From Reclinomonas americana ATCC 50394 (Eukaryota; Jakobida; Jakobea; Jakobida), in NCBI GenBank assembly GCA_048213135.1, contig PS015287.1, positions 76,470-103,451 of the forward strand: a DNA stretch of 26,982 nt. The letters run 5' to 3'. Below the pieces are notes generated by a model. It saw nothing but the letters and a program-made list of their open reading frames with translations, searched no databases and was not told the DNA's origin. Position 1 is the stretch's first letter. Each line of letters begins with the position of its first letter. Below are positions 18,493-26,982 of this stretch, in pieces. The translations under genes and the position numbers were made by a program.

Positions 18493-19044
18493 ATGTCGCA
18501 CGACCCCACCAAGCAGCCGTATGCGGTCCCCATGGGCGCAGCACCACAGGGCCCGCCATCTCTGCCCGCCAACTACGCACCGGCGTCGCCACCGCAAGTC
18601 GTGTACGCCGCGCCGCCTCCTGCTGGCTCCCCAGTCATGTATCCTCCGCCCGGAACCGTGGCCTATCCGCCACCGCAGTACCCGCCGGGCGCGCCAGTGC
18701 CGATGCAGCCGATGGGCTACCCGCCGCAGCCGCAGTCGACTGGTGGCGATCCAGTGCTGATGGCCATGATGATCAACGCGCAGAACCAGCAGAACCAGCA
18801 GTACGCCATGATGATGGCCGCGCAGCAGCACCAGCCGGCACCAGCCGCCGCACCCATTGTGATCAACAACAATAACAACAACAACAATAACAACAACAAC
18901 AACGGCGGATCCAGTGGCGGCCGACGCGGAGTGAACCACTGCGGCCACTGTGTCACCTTTATCTTTGTGCCCGCCTGGCTCATTTGCTGGCTCTGCGCCT
19001 GCTGCACGGGCCAGCCCGACTGCCAGTCGTGCTGCTGCCGTTGA
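18493..19044 (+). CDS. Paralogue 3: Pro/Tyr-rich, poly-Asn, Cys/Trp-rich tail protein
   Basis: A 183-codon frame starting MSHDPTKQPYAVPMGAAPQG, with the same order as paralogue 1: PYP-rich region, PMQPMGYPP, GDPVLMAMMINAQNQQ, a run of 13 Asn, then NHCGHCVTFIFVPAWLICWL and CCTGQPDCQSCCCR. It has no zinc finger. The tail differs from paralogues 1 and 2 at several positions (FIFVPAW for FLFVPGW; QSC for QDC), so it is the more diverged copy. All Cys of the tail are kept, which argues that the Cys pattern is under selection. An acceptor just upstream suggests a leader intron. Function unknown; membrane association is inferred from the hydrophobic Trp/Cys segment. Confidence 0.85.
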   Translation: MSHDPTKQPYAVPMGAAPQGPPSLPANYAPASPPQVVYAAPPPAGSPVMYPPPGTVAYPPPQYPPGAPVPMQPMGYPPQPQSTGGDPVLMAMMINAQNQQNQQYAMMMAAQQHQPAPAAAPIVINNNNNNNNNNNNNGGSSGGRRGVNHCGHCVTFIFVPAWLICWLCACCTGQPDCQSCCCR

Positions 19045-19096
19045 TCCTTTCTGAGAGTGGGTGGGGACGGAGAAATGAACAGCGACTCTTGCGCGT

Positions 19097-19121
19097 GATC
19101 AATGCATCGTCCGCCAATACA
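19097..19121 (+). promoter_or_regulatory. Conserved 3'-flank motif (copy 3)
   Basis: TGATCAATGCATCGTCCGCC followed by AATACA, 53-77 nt past the stop codon of paralogue 3. Confidence 0.65.
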
Positions 19122-19461
19122 AGTCAGTTGCAGCTGTTGCAATAGCGTTCACTCACTTGCATGGTGCAGGTGATAGGGGTGGTGGTGATGGCGGTGATGG
19201 TGGTGACAGGCCAAGAGAGTGACGCGCAGTGCATGCGATTTCATGCAAGACGGCTGTTGCTTGTTTTGTTGGTGAATGAATTTTTAAATTTTGTCAAATG
19301 CATTCTTCCGATTTCTCAGTTTCTGCTGCTCATCATAAGATGGTGATCATCATGCAGCTGTGTTGCTGTTTGGATCAGTAAAGTTGTTATTGGCTGTTGG
19401 TTGCAGCAACTCGGAACATTTACACAATACCGGTCAATTGACAATTGTGTAAACAACGGGA
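19122..19461. other. Intergenic region before the TPR-like gene
   Basis: No gene is seen. It contains GGTGGTGATGG-type repeats near 19170-19206 and a GCTGTTGCTTG...TTGGTG word at 19253-19274 like those near 16019 and 17126. A 9-bp inverted repeat, ACAATTGTC-like, lies around 19424-19452, just before the start codon at 19462. Confidence 0.4.
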
Positions 19462-19597
19462 ATGGAGGAGCTGCGACAAGTGGCTGCAAGCAGAGTGCGC
19501 GTGGTGCTCTCACACTTGGAGAGTCCTGTGGTGCGTGCTGTGCGTCGCGCAGTGGAGGTGACCTCTGCTGTTGAAGAACGAGATGAAAAGCAAGGTG

Positions 19598-19649
<52 letters not shown>

Positions 19650-21840
19650 GCACACCCACTCGCTCACTGGCTCATTCATGCAGATGCACACACAAGCGCG
19701 CATCTCGAGCCACCAGTAATCAACAGTTGCGTTGTTCTTCATCACAACTCATGATCACTCTTCACTCACTCACTCTCTCTCTCTCACTCCCTCACTCTCT
19801 CTCTCTCACACTCACTCTCTCTCTCTCTCTCAGTCACCGCGGAATTGTCAGAGTTGTCTCGTCGCCTGGAATCGCTCAGTGACAAGGGCGAGAGTGCTGC
19901 TCAGGCACTGGAAGGCATCCGACAGGCACTGTATGCGCTTGTTCCACACTTGGATTTTGGAGAACCCGGTGCTGCTCCTGCGAGTTCCTCTTCTCAGACT
20001 CTGGTGAGTGCTTCTCGCACTCCACTCTGCTTGACTCCTCCTCCTCCTCCTTGCCTTGTTGCTGTAGTCGTTTCTCACTCGTCTCTGCTTGTCTCCTTCT
20101 ATTCGTCCTCCTCCTCCTCCCTGCCTTGTTGTTATTGTTGTCGTTTCTCATTCGTCTCTGCTTGTCTCCTTCTATCTTTCACTCTTCTGCTCCTTCTCCT
20201 GCTGGTGCTGGTGCTCCTCCTTCTTCTCCTTCTCCTCCTCCTCCTTCTCCCTCCTCCCTCCTCCCTCCTCTCTCCTCTCCTCCTCCTCCTCTCTTCGTTC
20301 TTCTTCTCCTCCTCCTCCTCCTCCTCCTCCTCCTCCTCCTCCTCCTCCTCCTCCTCCTCCTTTCCTCCTTCCCTCTTTCTCCTCCTCCTTTCCTCCTTTC
20401 CTCTTTCTCCTCCTTCTCACTTCCTCCCCACCCAGCGCACCTTCCGCCTCATCGGCCTCTCATACTACCAACAAGGAGAGTTTGCGCGCGCGGTGCCGTG
20501 GTTCCGCAAGTGCGCCGTTATGTCCACGCACCCCAACGATTGGTTCAACCTGGCCTCGGCCAGCGTGCAATGCCGGTACACACGGCTCGGCTTGGAGGCG
20601 TTTGAGCGCGTCGAGCAGCTGCATGAACATAGCGAGTTCAAGCTGCGCCCGTCGTACTGGACACAAGTGTTGCGTGTGCCGTTGTTGATTCCCCTTGCGA
20701 ATATCCGCTCTGCTCGTCGCTCTGCTCGTCGCTCTGCTCGTCGCTCTGCTCGTCGCTCTGCTCGTCGCTCCGCTCCTTCGCTCTGCTCCTCTCTCCTCCG
20801 CTCCTTCGCTCTGCTCCTCTCTCCGCTCCTTCGCTCTGCTCCTCTCTCCGCTCCTTCGCTCTGCTCCTCTCTCCGCTCCTTCGCTCTGCTCGTCTCTCTC
20901 CGCTCCTTCGCTCTGCTCGTCTCTCCTCCGCTCCTTCGCTCTGCTCCTCTCTCCTCCGCTCCTTCGCTCTGCTCGTNNNNNNNNNNNNNNNNNNNNTCTC
21001 CTCCGCTCCTTCGCTCTGCTCGTCTCTCCTCGCTCCTTCGCTCTGCTCGTCTCTCCTCGCTCCTTCGCTCCTTCGCTCTGCTCGTCTCTCCTCGCTCCTT
21101 CGCTCCTTCGCTCTGCTCGTCTCTCCTCGCTCCTTCGCTCTGCTCGTCTCTCCTCGCTCCTTCGCTCTGCTCGTCTCTCCTCCGCTCCTTCGCTCTGCTC
21201 GTCTCTCCTCCGCTCCTTCGCTCTGCTCGTCTCTTCGCTCCACTTCCGCTCTGCTCGTCTCTCCGCTCCTCCTCACTCTTCTCTTCCACTCCTCTCCTCC
21301 TCACTCTTCTCTTCCACTCCTTCATCCTTCTCACCCCCTTCTCCCCCCACACTCTCACCCTCCACTTGCGCTTTACAGCCACTGGTTCATCGTCGCCCTG
21401 CTCAACGTGCAAGAGCACGAGCTGGCCGTGCGCTACGTGCACCTGCTCAGCGCCGCGTACCGACGTGCTCGTTTCACCGACACCAGGTCTCTTCGTCTTC
21501 TCCTTCCCGTCCTTCTCACCTCCTCTTCCTCCTCCCATCTCACCCTCCCTCCCTCCCAGCTATCTGGAAGACGTCGGCCTTCCCTCACTATCAGCCTTCC
21601 TGTCCACCGCCATGATCCTGTTCGAGCAGCGAGAGCAGGAGGAGGAGTGCAGAGCCTTTCTCGACTCGCTGCGCAAGGGGTTGGACGAGGCCGGCAATGT
21701 TGCGTGGTATTCTCCAGCAGGTGTCAACCACCGTCTCATCCTCCTCGCCGCTCACACAGACCACTGTGCGAACCGCCATGGCAGAGTTGGATCAGCGTGC
21801 GCAGCAGCGTGTCGAAGCCAGCAAGAAGAAGAGCAAGTGA
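19462..21840 (+). CDS. TPR-like helical repeat protein, six exons
   Basis: Exons 19462..19594, 19834..20003, 20436..20653, 21379..21486, 21560..21698 and 21760..21840 give 282 aa, with phase kept at every junction. Residues 1-70 are charged and helical; 80-101 are Ala/Ser-rich. From about 102, FRLIGLSYYQQGEFARAVPW, then HPNDWFNLASASVQC and GLEAFERVEQLHE have the W/L/G/Y/A/P pattern of tetratricopeptide helices. HWFIVALLNVQEHELAVRYV continues the helical array. The C-terminus is Lys-rich (ASKKKSK). I do not recognise the orthologue; a scaffold or adaptor role is the usual one for such proteins. The exon 3 donor (GTACTG at 20654) and the exon 5 donor (GTTGCGTG at 21699) rest on phase. The gene converges on the ammonium transporter, with 161 bp between stops. 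Confidence 0.78.
20004..20435 (+). repeat. TCC-rich intron 2 of the TPR-like gene
   Basis: A GTGAGT donor and a CACCCAG acceptor bound a stretch of TCC trinucleotide and related repeats. It includes an imperfect duplication (GTTTCTCAYTCGTCTCTGCT followed by TGTCTCCTTCTAT) at about 20069-20105 and 20143-20178. Confidence 0.85.
20704..21265 (+). repeat. Minisatellite in intron 3 of the TPR-like gene, with a 20-N gap
   Basis: It begins with five copies of a 12-mer TCTGCTCGTCGC (20709-20770). It then passes into about 20 copies of a 21-29-bp unit, CTCCGCTCCTTCGCTCTGCT followed by CGTCTCT or CCTCTCT. A 20-N gap lies at 20977-20996. The long Ser/Leu or Arg/Glu/Ala ORFs on both strands are products of the repeat. 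Confidence 0.92.
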
Positions 21841-22001
21841 GTGCTGATTCTCGGAGGAGGAAGTTCTTCGCCAACTGTCGAAATCGTCGACATGAAGAGG
21901 TCGTGCGATGCGAGTCCACGCGCTGCCCCACAAGAAGCAGACGGCACAAGAGTGACTCCATAAACATCGCTACATTACAAACAAAATAATCGCCGTTATC
22001 A

Positions 22002-25000
22002 TCATCTCTCCACCTGCCTCCCGTCCCTCCTCGTCGCGCTCCTGCTGCTGTACACTTCCGGCTCTCGTCTCTGCGCTCCGCGAGAGAGCGCACCGAGACC
22101 CAGCACCGGCGCCCGCGGACTCGTGGGCGGCACGAGCGATGACGGCAGTGGCTGCTCGGAAGCGGCGGCCGCATGCCGCGAGAGGAGCACGGGGTCGGCC
22201 AGTGAGCGCGGTGTGCGACGAGAGCCGAGACCGCTGACCAGGTGCGAGGGTGGTGGGGACGGGGGCACGGGTGGTGAGGAGCGCCACGGATGTCGCGAGC
22301 GGTCCTTGGCGGCCTCCAACAGCATGCGCGCGCGACGCGGACCGCGCGGACTCTGCGACTCCAACGTACGCCGTCCGCGTCGTCCTCCTCCCTCACCACT
22401 GTCGTCGCTGTCGCCATTGTCGTCCGCAGGTTGCGTCGACGACTGTTGCGGCGAGAGCGGTGGCGGGGTGGGCGCTGGTGTCGGTGGCTCCGAGGTCGGC
22501 GGCACATTGATGCTCAACGTCGCAAACGCCTCGGGTCGCGGCTTGGGCGACGTCACCTGGTCGGTGGGCGAAAACACTTGCATCCACAATTCGCCGGCGT
22601 GGAACGACTCCATAATCGTGTCGTCGTCGGCCACCGGTGCGCGCAGTGTCGGCGCCACCAGCCACGCCAACCACAGCAACGCGGCGAGAATGCCGACGGT
22701 CCACGCCACCACGCAGGCACAGGCAATCATCTGCCGCACCACCAGGTCCCAGCCGCAGCCGAGTGCCAGTCCGCAAGCCGCGCTGGCGGCAGGCGGCACC
22801 GAGGGCACAAACGTGCTCACGGCCTCGCGGTCGGCAAAGAGACCCAGCGCGATTTCACTCCACACGCCGCACACGCCGTGCGCGGCAAAGGTGTCCATGG
22901 GGTCATCGATGCGCAGCACGAAGAGTACGTGGCGGGTGCAGATGCACAGGAGGATGCCGATGGCTGCGGATGGGGGGAAGGGGAAGGGAGTGAGCGAAAG
23001 GAGAAGGGAGTGAGGGAAAGGGAGAAGGGGGGAGAGGGGAGAGGGGAGAGGGGAAGGAGGGAGGAGGGAGGAGGGAGGAGGGAGGAGGGAGGAGGGAGGT
23101 AGGGAGGTAGGGAGGTAGGGACGGACGGGACGGTACGGGTACGGTACGGNNNNNNNNNNNNNNNNNNNNNNNNNNNNNNNNNNNNNNNNNNNNNNNNNNN
23201 NNNNNNNNNNNNNNNNNNNNNNNNNNNNNNNNNNNNNNNNNNNNNNNNNNNNNNNNNNNNNNNNNNNNNNNNNNNNNNNNNNNNNNNNNNNNGGGAGAGG
23301 GGAGAGGGGAGAGGGGAGAGGGGAGAGGAGAGCGAATTAAAGAACTGCGGGTATGTTGTCTGCTCCCAGTTGCTCAACGCATTCTTCCACACTATCTCTC
23401 TCTATCTCTCTCTCCATCGATCCATTACTTTCTCATCCAACATTCTTCTGCTCAGTCTCCTCATCAATCTCTCTCTCTCTCTCGGGTAGCCGATCATTCT
23501 CTTCCGCCCTCACTTGTGGCTCCCTCTCCTCATCAGTTTTCTCTTTGGCCCTTCTCCGTTCCCTCTTCCTTCCCCTCAGCCATCTCTCACCTGCCACAAT
23601 CGCCCCAATCCACACTTGTCGCAACAGCTCCGGCCCGGCAGCCACCGACACCAGCGCCGCGCGAATGCACACGACAATGGCGGAGAGGCGTGCCAGGCCA
23701 CCGGTGACGTGACGAGTCGAGGCCATGGTGCTCACGTCACGTGATCGAAAGACGAGCGAAACGAGCACACCGACAGCAACTGCCACGGCCGTCACCTGAC
23801 GGAGAGAGAGAGAGAGAGAGTAATAACAGGCGGTTATGGGCGATGACGGGCGGGCGGGCGGGCGGGCGGGCAGAAAAAAGGGGGAGATAAATGAAATGAT
23901 AGGCGTGCACATACATACCTGCAGCGACGAGCCGATACGAGTGCCGCTGTTTTGCTCGGCACCCGCACTGAGTGCACACAGACCGAGCAGCTGCGGAGCC
24001 AGCCACGGTTGCGCGGCGGATTTGTCGGGAAGCGAGCAGCGAATGGAGTACCAGGTGGAGAGCTGCAAGCAACACAGAAGTGAGAAGCGCATGGCACACA
24101 GAGAAGCAAGAGAGGGGCGCACCAGCAATATGGCTCCCCAACCGACCAGCACCGGTGATCCGTTGATGAATCCGTCAGACTCGGGCTGCTGGCGTGCCTT
24201 GCGAATGGGGCGAATAACATCCCCTGACCACTGCTGACCGTGACGTGGGCCGACGGCACTGCGCAGTTCACGAAAGATGAGAAGAATGGGCATCTTCTTT
24301 GCTTCCAGCAAAACAACGCAACATGGCCAGCAACAGCGCCGCAAACCCGGCCGGCACGTGAACCACCAGCGCACCACCCGCATCAATGGCACCGCGAGTC
24401 GTCAGGAAACCGCCGGGCACCCACAGCCCTGCCACCGATGTCACAATTGTCAACATGGAAATCAGACACATTCCTCACACACATGAATCAAGAGAAACGC
24501 AACAGTGCGCCACAAACGGGTGGATCACCAGCAGGTACACGGGCGCCATGGCCAGGTAGAGCCAGAACACGGCACGCTCCGCCATACTGCCCGACAGCAG
24601 CACCAGCGCCACAAACGCAATGCTCAACTGGTGCAACACGTGCGGGAGTTGCGCGTCGCCACGCAGCGCAAATAGCGACTGCCCGATGAACGAGTTGCCG
24701 GGCGAGAATGCAGCTCCGTAGCCCACCAGCCAAAAGGTGAGTGCGCCAGCCGCCCACATGAGCAGGGTGCGGATGAAGATGCGACGCGTGGCGGCTCGTT
24801 GGGCGGTACCGATTTCGAAGAGGATGAATGATGGACAGCCGACTGCGCGAGGGAGAGGGAGGGTGAGAAGGGGGGAACGGGGAAAGGGGGGAAAGGGAAA
24901 GGGAAGGGAAAGGGGGAAGGGGAAGGGGAAAGGAAGGGGAGTGTGTAGAGGGGTGTGAGAGCGAGACGATGGAATGGTAACATGAACAAGGACAAGAGAG

Positions 25001-26847
25001 ATTGGGACAGCGAGAAGGTTGTCACACTGCAGGGTGCTCGACCAATCACGCTCACATACCTGCTCGCTCATTGCAGTGCTCCCACACTCGTTCACTCGTG
25101 TGCTTACACCCTTGCTCACTGCCGTGCTCACACACTCGCTCACTGGTGTGCTCACACACTCGCTCACCACATGTGCTCACACGCTCGCTCACTGCTGTGC
25201 CCACACGCTCGCTCACGGCTTGTGCTCACACGCTCACCGCTGTAATCACACGCACGCTCACTGATGTGCTTCACACGCTCGCTCACGGCTTGTGCTCACA
25301 CGCTTGCTCAAACGCTCGCGCACTGCATGTGCTGGCTCACTGCATGTGCTCACATGCTCGCTCACTACTGTGCCCACATGCTCGCTCATTGCTGTGCTCA
25401 CACGCTCGCTCACCACATGTGCTCACACGCTCGCTCACTGCATGTGCTCACACGCTCGCTCACTGCTGCGCTCACACACTCACTCACTGCTTGTGCTCTC
25501 ACACACTCACTCACTTCTTGTGCCCTCACACACTCACCCACTCATTCCTTGCGATCTTACATGCTCACTCACTCCTTATGCTCTCACACGCTCACTCACT
25601 GCCCTCTCCTTCACATTTCCCTCCCATGCACGCAACAGAACAGCCACAATCCGAGAAGCGCCAAGAACGCGCCCTCGAACCCATCGATAATCGTCGATGT
25701 CAGCACGGCGGTGGCCGATGGCGTGCGGAACACGAAATCGCCGCCCACCGGGCCCACGGGAGCTGTGGAGACGAGTGGGGCGGCCACGGGGGGAGGCACG
25801 GCGTAGTCGTCGATGTTGGGCACTGTGGAGGGTGCGAGAATGTGATTACGGAGAGATAGAAAGACTGGTCGAGAGATAAAGTACTGAAAGAATTCCCTGG
25901 CGCTATCTTCTTCTGCTCTCTCTCAGCGCAAGCAAGGCAGAACACGCTACGCTTCAATTGTATTGGTGAGAAGTGACGAATTGAACAAAGAGAACGTCAC
26001 AAACAACTTGTCGAACTATGGATGTGGAAAAGCAACTTCTGCCTTTCCCCCCTCTGCGTCAGCAAGACCGAACTCGCTGTCAAACTTCTGTCATCCATCA
26101 CACAAACAGTCCCACTGCTGCAGAAAGGCACATGATTGCAGCAGCGTCTCGTCCCAACACAATCAGTGGAGCGCAACAGACTTCCATTCCTTCTCTCATT
26201 CTCTCGAATACACGTGCTCTCTCATTTTCTCTCACATACCTCTCTCTAACTCTCACTCTCTCCCAATTGCTCAGATACACGTAGAGATACAACCTCCAGT
26301 TCTCTCTGCGCACAGTCATTCTCTCCGCTATCCCTCTCCATCTCTCTCTCTTCTCGCCCACTTCCTCCTCTACGCACGCAACTGGCAATGATAATCTCCG
26401 TAATGGTCTTGTTCAGCACAAAGTACATCTCGTAAATGTTGATGGTGAGGTGAATAATGACCACATCCGGTGGCTGCCATGCGGAAAAACAGGTAAGTCC
26501 AAAAATTCACACCGCCACAGTCCCTGTGCTAAAGCACCACGCACCACACTCGGCAACACATCCGTCAGGTTGGCCAGCAGACGCACGACCTCGTCAGTCA
26601 GCGCCACCGCCGAGTTCATCGTGTCCACGTTTTGCGTGCCGAGCGTGCCGACCATAGTCTGCAGCTGATCGACAGTCTGTCGCAACTGCTGCTGCGACTG
26701 CGTTAGCGCGGCCAGCTGCTGCGATTGAGTGGTCGAGGTGGAGCTGAGGGCGTTGATCATGGCCAGGTGGGCAGTGGCGTTGCCGGCGGAGACCGAGGTA
26801 TCCAGCTCGGCGGCACTGATGGTGGTGAGTAGGGCGGGGAGTGTGGA
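22002..26847 (-). CDS. Amt/Rh-family ammonium transporter with N-terminal coiled coil and long C-terminal tail (5' end missing)
   Basis: Nine exons in the window: 26847..26545, 26473..26383, 25822..25637, 24842..24504, 24428..24323, 24258..24123, 24062..23919, 23795..23591, 22963..22002; 823 codons with every phase consistent. The first is preceded by an acceptor, so the start lies upstream. Before TM1 are at least 165 residues, including a Gln-rich heptad-like stretch (QQLAALTQSQQQLRQTVDQL). The Amt core follows: FILFEIG, FWLVGYGAAFSPG, GSMAERAVFWLYL, GAIDAGGALVVHVPAG and RIDDPMDTFAAHGVCGVWSE. The two channel His of Amt (ALVVH and FAAHG) are present. After the last membrane span comes about 210 residues of Pro/Ser/Arg-rich tail. 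Amt proteins conduct ammonium across membranes; the extensions have no assigned role. Four of the eight introns use GTTGCG donors. Confidence 0.88.
23042..23345. repeat. GGAGGGA repeats, ACGG/TACGG block and assembly gap in the Amt gene's last intron
   Basis: GGGAGGA repeats (23042-23110) pass into GGGACGGACGGGACGGTACG followed by GGTACGGTACGG at 23110-23149. Then comes a 143-N gap (23150-23292) and GGGAGAG repeats to 23330. The intron spans 23590..22964. Confidence 0.9.
25040..25612. repeat. ~24-bp minisatellite in an Amt intron
   Basis: About 20 copies of a variable unit like GCTCACACGCTCGCTCACTG followed by CTGT or CATGT fill the intron 25636..24843. Later copies drift to CACACACTCACTCACT. 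The His/Ala/Cys-rich ORFs on the plus strand arise from this repeat. Confidence 0.92.
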
Positions 26848-26919
26848 CTGCAAAAAAGGGAAGAAGGGAGGAGAAAGAGGAGAGGGAAGAAGGTTAGCAA
26901 AGATATCAGCTTCTCACTC

Positions 26920-26957
<38 letters not shown>

Positions 26958-26982
26958 CTCTCGTACGTACTCGTACCGTACG
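26920..26982. repeat. CT tract ending in a GTACG-type block at the window edge
   Basis: CT repeats (26921-26951) are followed by TCTCCTCTC and CGTACGTACTCGTACCGTACG-type sequence up to the last base. This is the same pairing of a CT/GA tract with TACG words seen at 1816-1957. Confidence 0.8.

Noticed and set aside
21699-21720. A 22-nt intron in the TPR-like gene ending at the nearer AG
   Set aside because: It would also keep frame, but 22 nt is far shorter than any other intron here; the 61-nt alternative to the AG at 21759 fits the size range.
19845-21989. A 714-codon plus-strand ORF
   Set aside because: It reads through two introns and a minisatellite with an N gap; only the first segment is in frame with real exons, and the conserved TPR segments downstream require splicing.
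22123-23013. Plus-strand ORFs of 270-296 codons opposite the Amt terminal exon
   Set aside because: Shadow frames of a GC-rich exon; the minus frame has Amt motifs and correct splice phase.
25002-25859. His/Ala/Cys/Ser-rich ORFs and a CRISPR-like look of the repeat
   Set aside because: The 24-bp units are contiguous and variable without unique spacers, in a eukaryotic intron; the ORFs are repeat products.
1-26982. tRNA, rRNA or insertion-sequence genes
   Set aside because: I found no cloverleaf, rRNA segment, transposase or reverse transcriptase motif on either strand by reading; a covariance-model search could still find a small RNA.

Overview
This window looks like GC-moderate nuclear DNA from a unicellular eukaryote that I cannot place further. 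Genes are split into many short exons by GT...AG introns. Most introns are 40-180 nt, and a few are 0.5-2.3 kb and packed with CT, TCC, GA and GT microsatellites and minisatellites. There are no bacterial operons or Shine-Dalgarno sites, and the recognisable proteins are eukaryotic (OS-9, Yvh1/DUSP12, an ammonium transporter with long extensions). Seven runs of N interrupt the sequence, mostly inside low-complexity introns. I rebuilt the gene models by hand, requiring splice sites and reading phase to agree across every junction; none has transcript support.

Layout, left to right. (1) 443-2944, minus: the start and one internal exon of an unrecognised gene that runs off the left edge, with a 2.3-kb intron full of repeats. 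(2) 3515-7825, minus: a ten-exon gene for a predicted 843-residue P-loop NTPase plus PD-(D/E)xK nuclease protein, which I read as a Crinkler/RHS-type effector with an N-terminal Met-Gly-Cys acylation motif. (3) 8589-10295, plus: a 143-residue protein consisting only of the zinc-binding domain of Yvh1/DUSP12, without the phosphatase. (4) 10369-15007, minus: a compact OS-9/erlectin-type ER lectin with signal peptide and MRH domain. (5) 15008-16280: intergenic, with an assembly gap flanked by a duplicated segment. (6) 16281-19044, plus: three tandem paralogues (Pro/Tyr-rich, Met/Gln module, poly-Asn, Cys/Trp-rich tail); the middle one has gained a UBZ-like zinc finger. (7) 19462-21840, plus: a six-exon protein with a TPR-like helical core. 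(8) 22002-26847, minus, 5' end missing: an Amt/Rh ammonium transporter with a coiled-coil N-terminal extension and a long Pro/Ser-rich tail.

Genes 2 and 3 diverge from a shared 763-bp region that contains a 30-nt alternating pyrimidine-purine tract. Genes 3/4 and 7/8 converge, with only 73 and 161 bp between stop codons. I see no single pathway linking the genes; the OS-9 protein acts in ER quality control, the Yvh1 domain in ribosome assembly and Amt in ammonium uptake.

The most unusual signals are: (a) a second class of 5' splice site, GTTGCGTG, used by at least eight introns in five genes and confirmed by reading phase; (b) the acylated Crinkler/RHS-like NTPase-nuclease; (c) the phosphatase-less Yvh1; (d) the Cys-rich paralogue trio with a domain swap at the N-terminus and a shared 3'-UTR motif; and (e) TACGG-type satellite blocks, one forming a hairpin, that repeatedly sit at assembly gaps.
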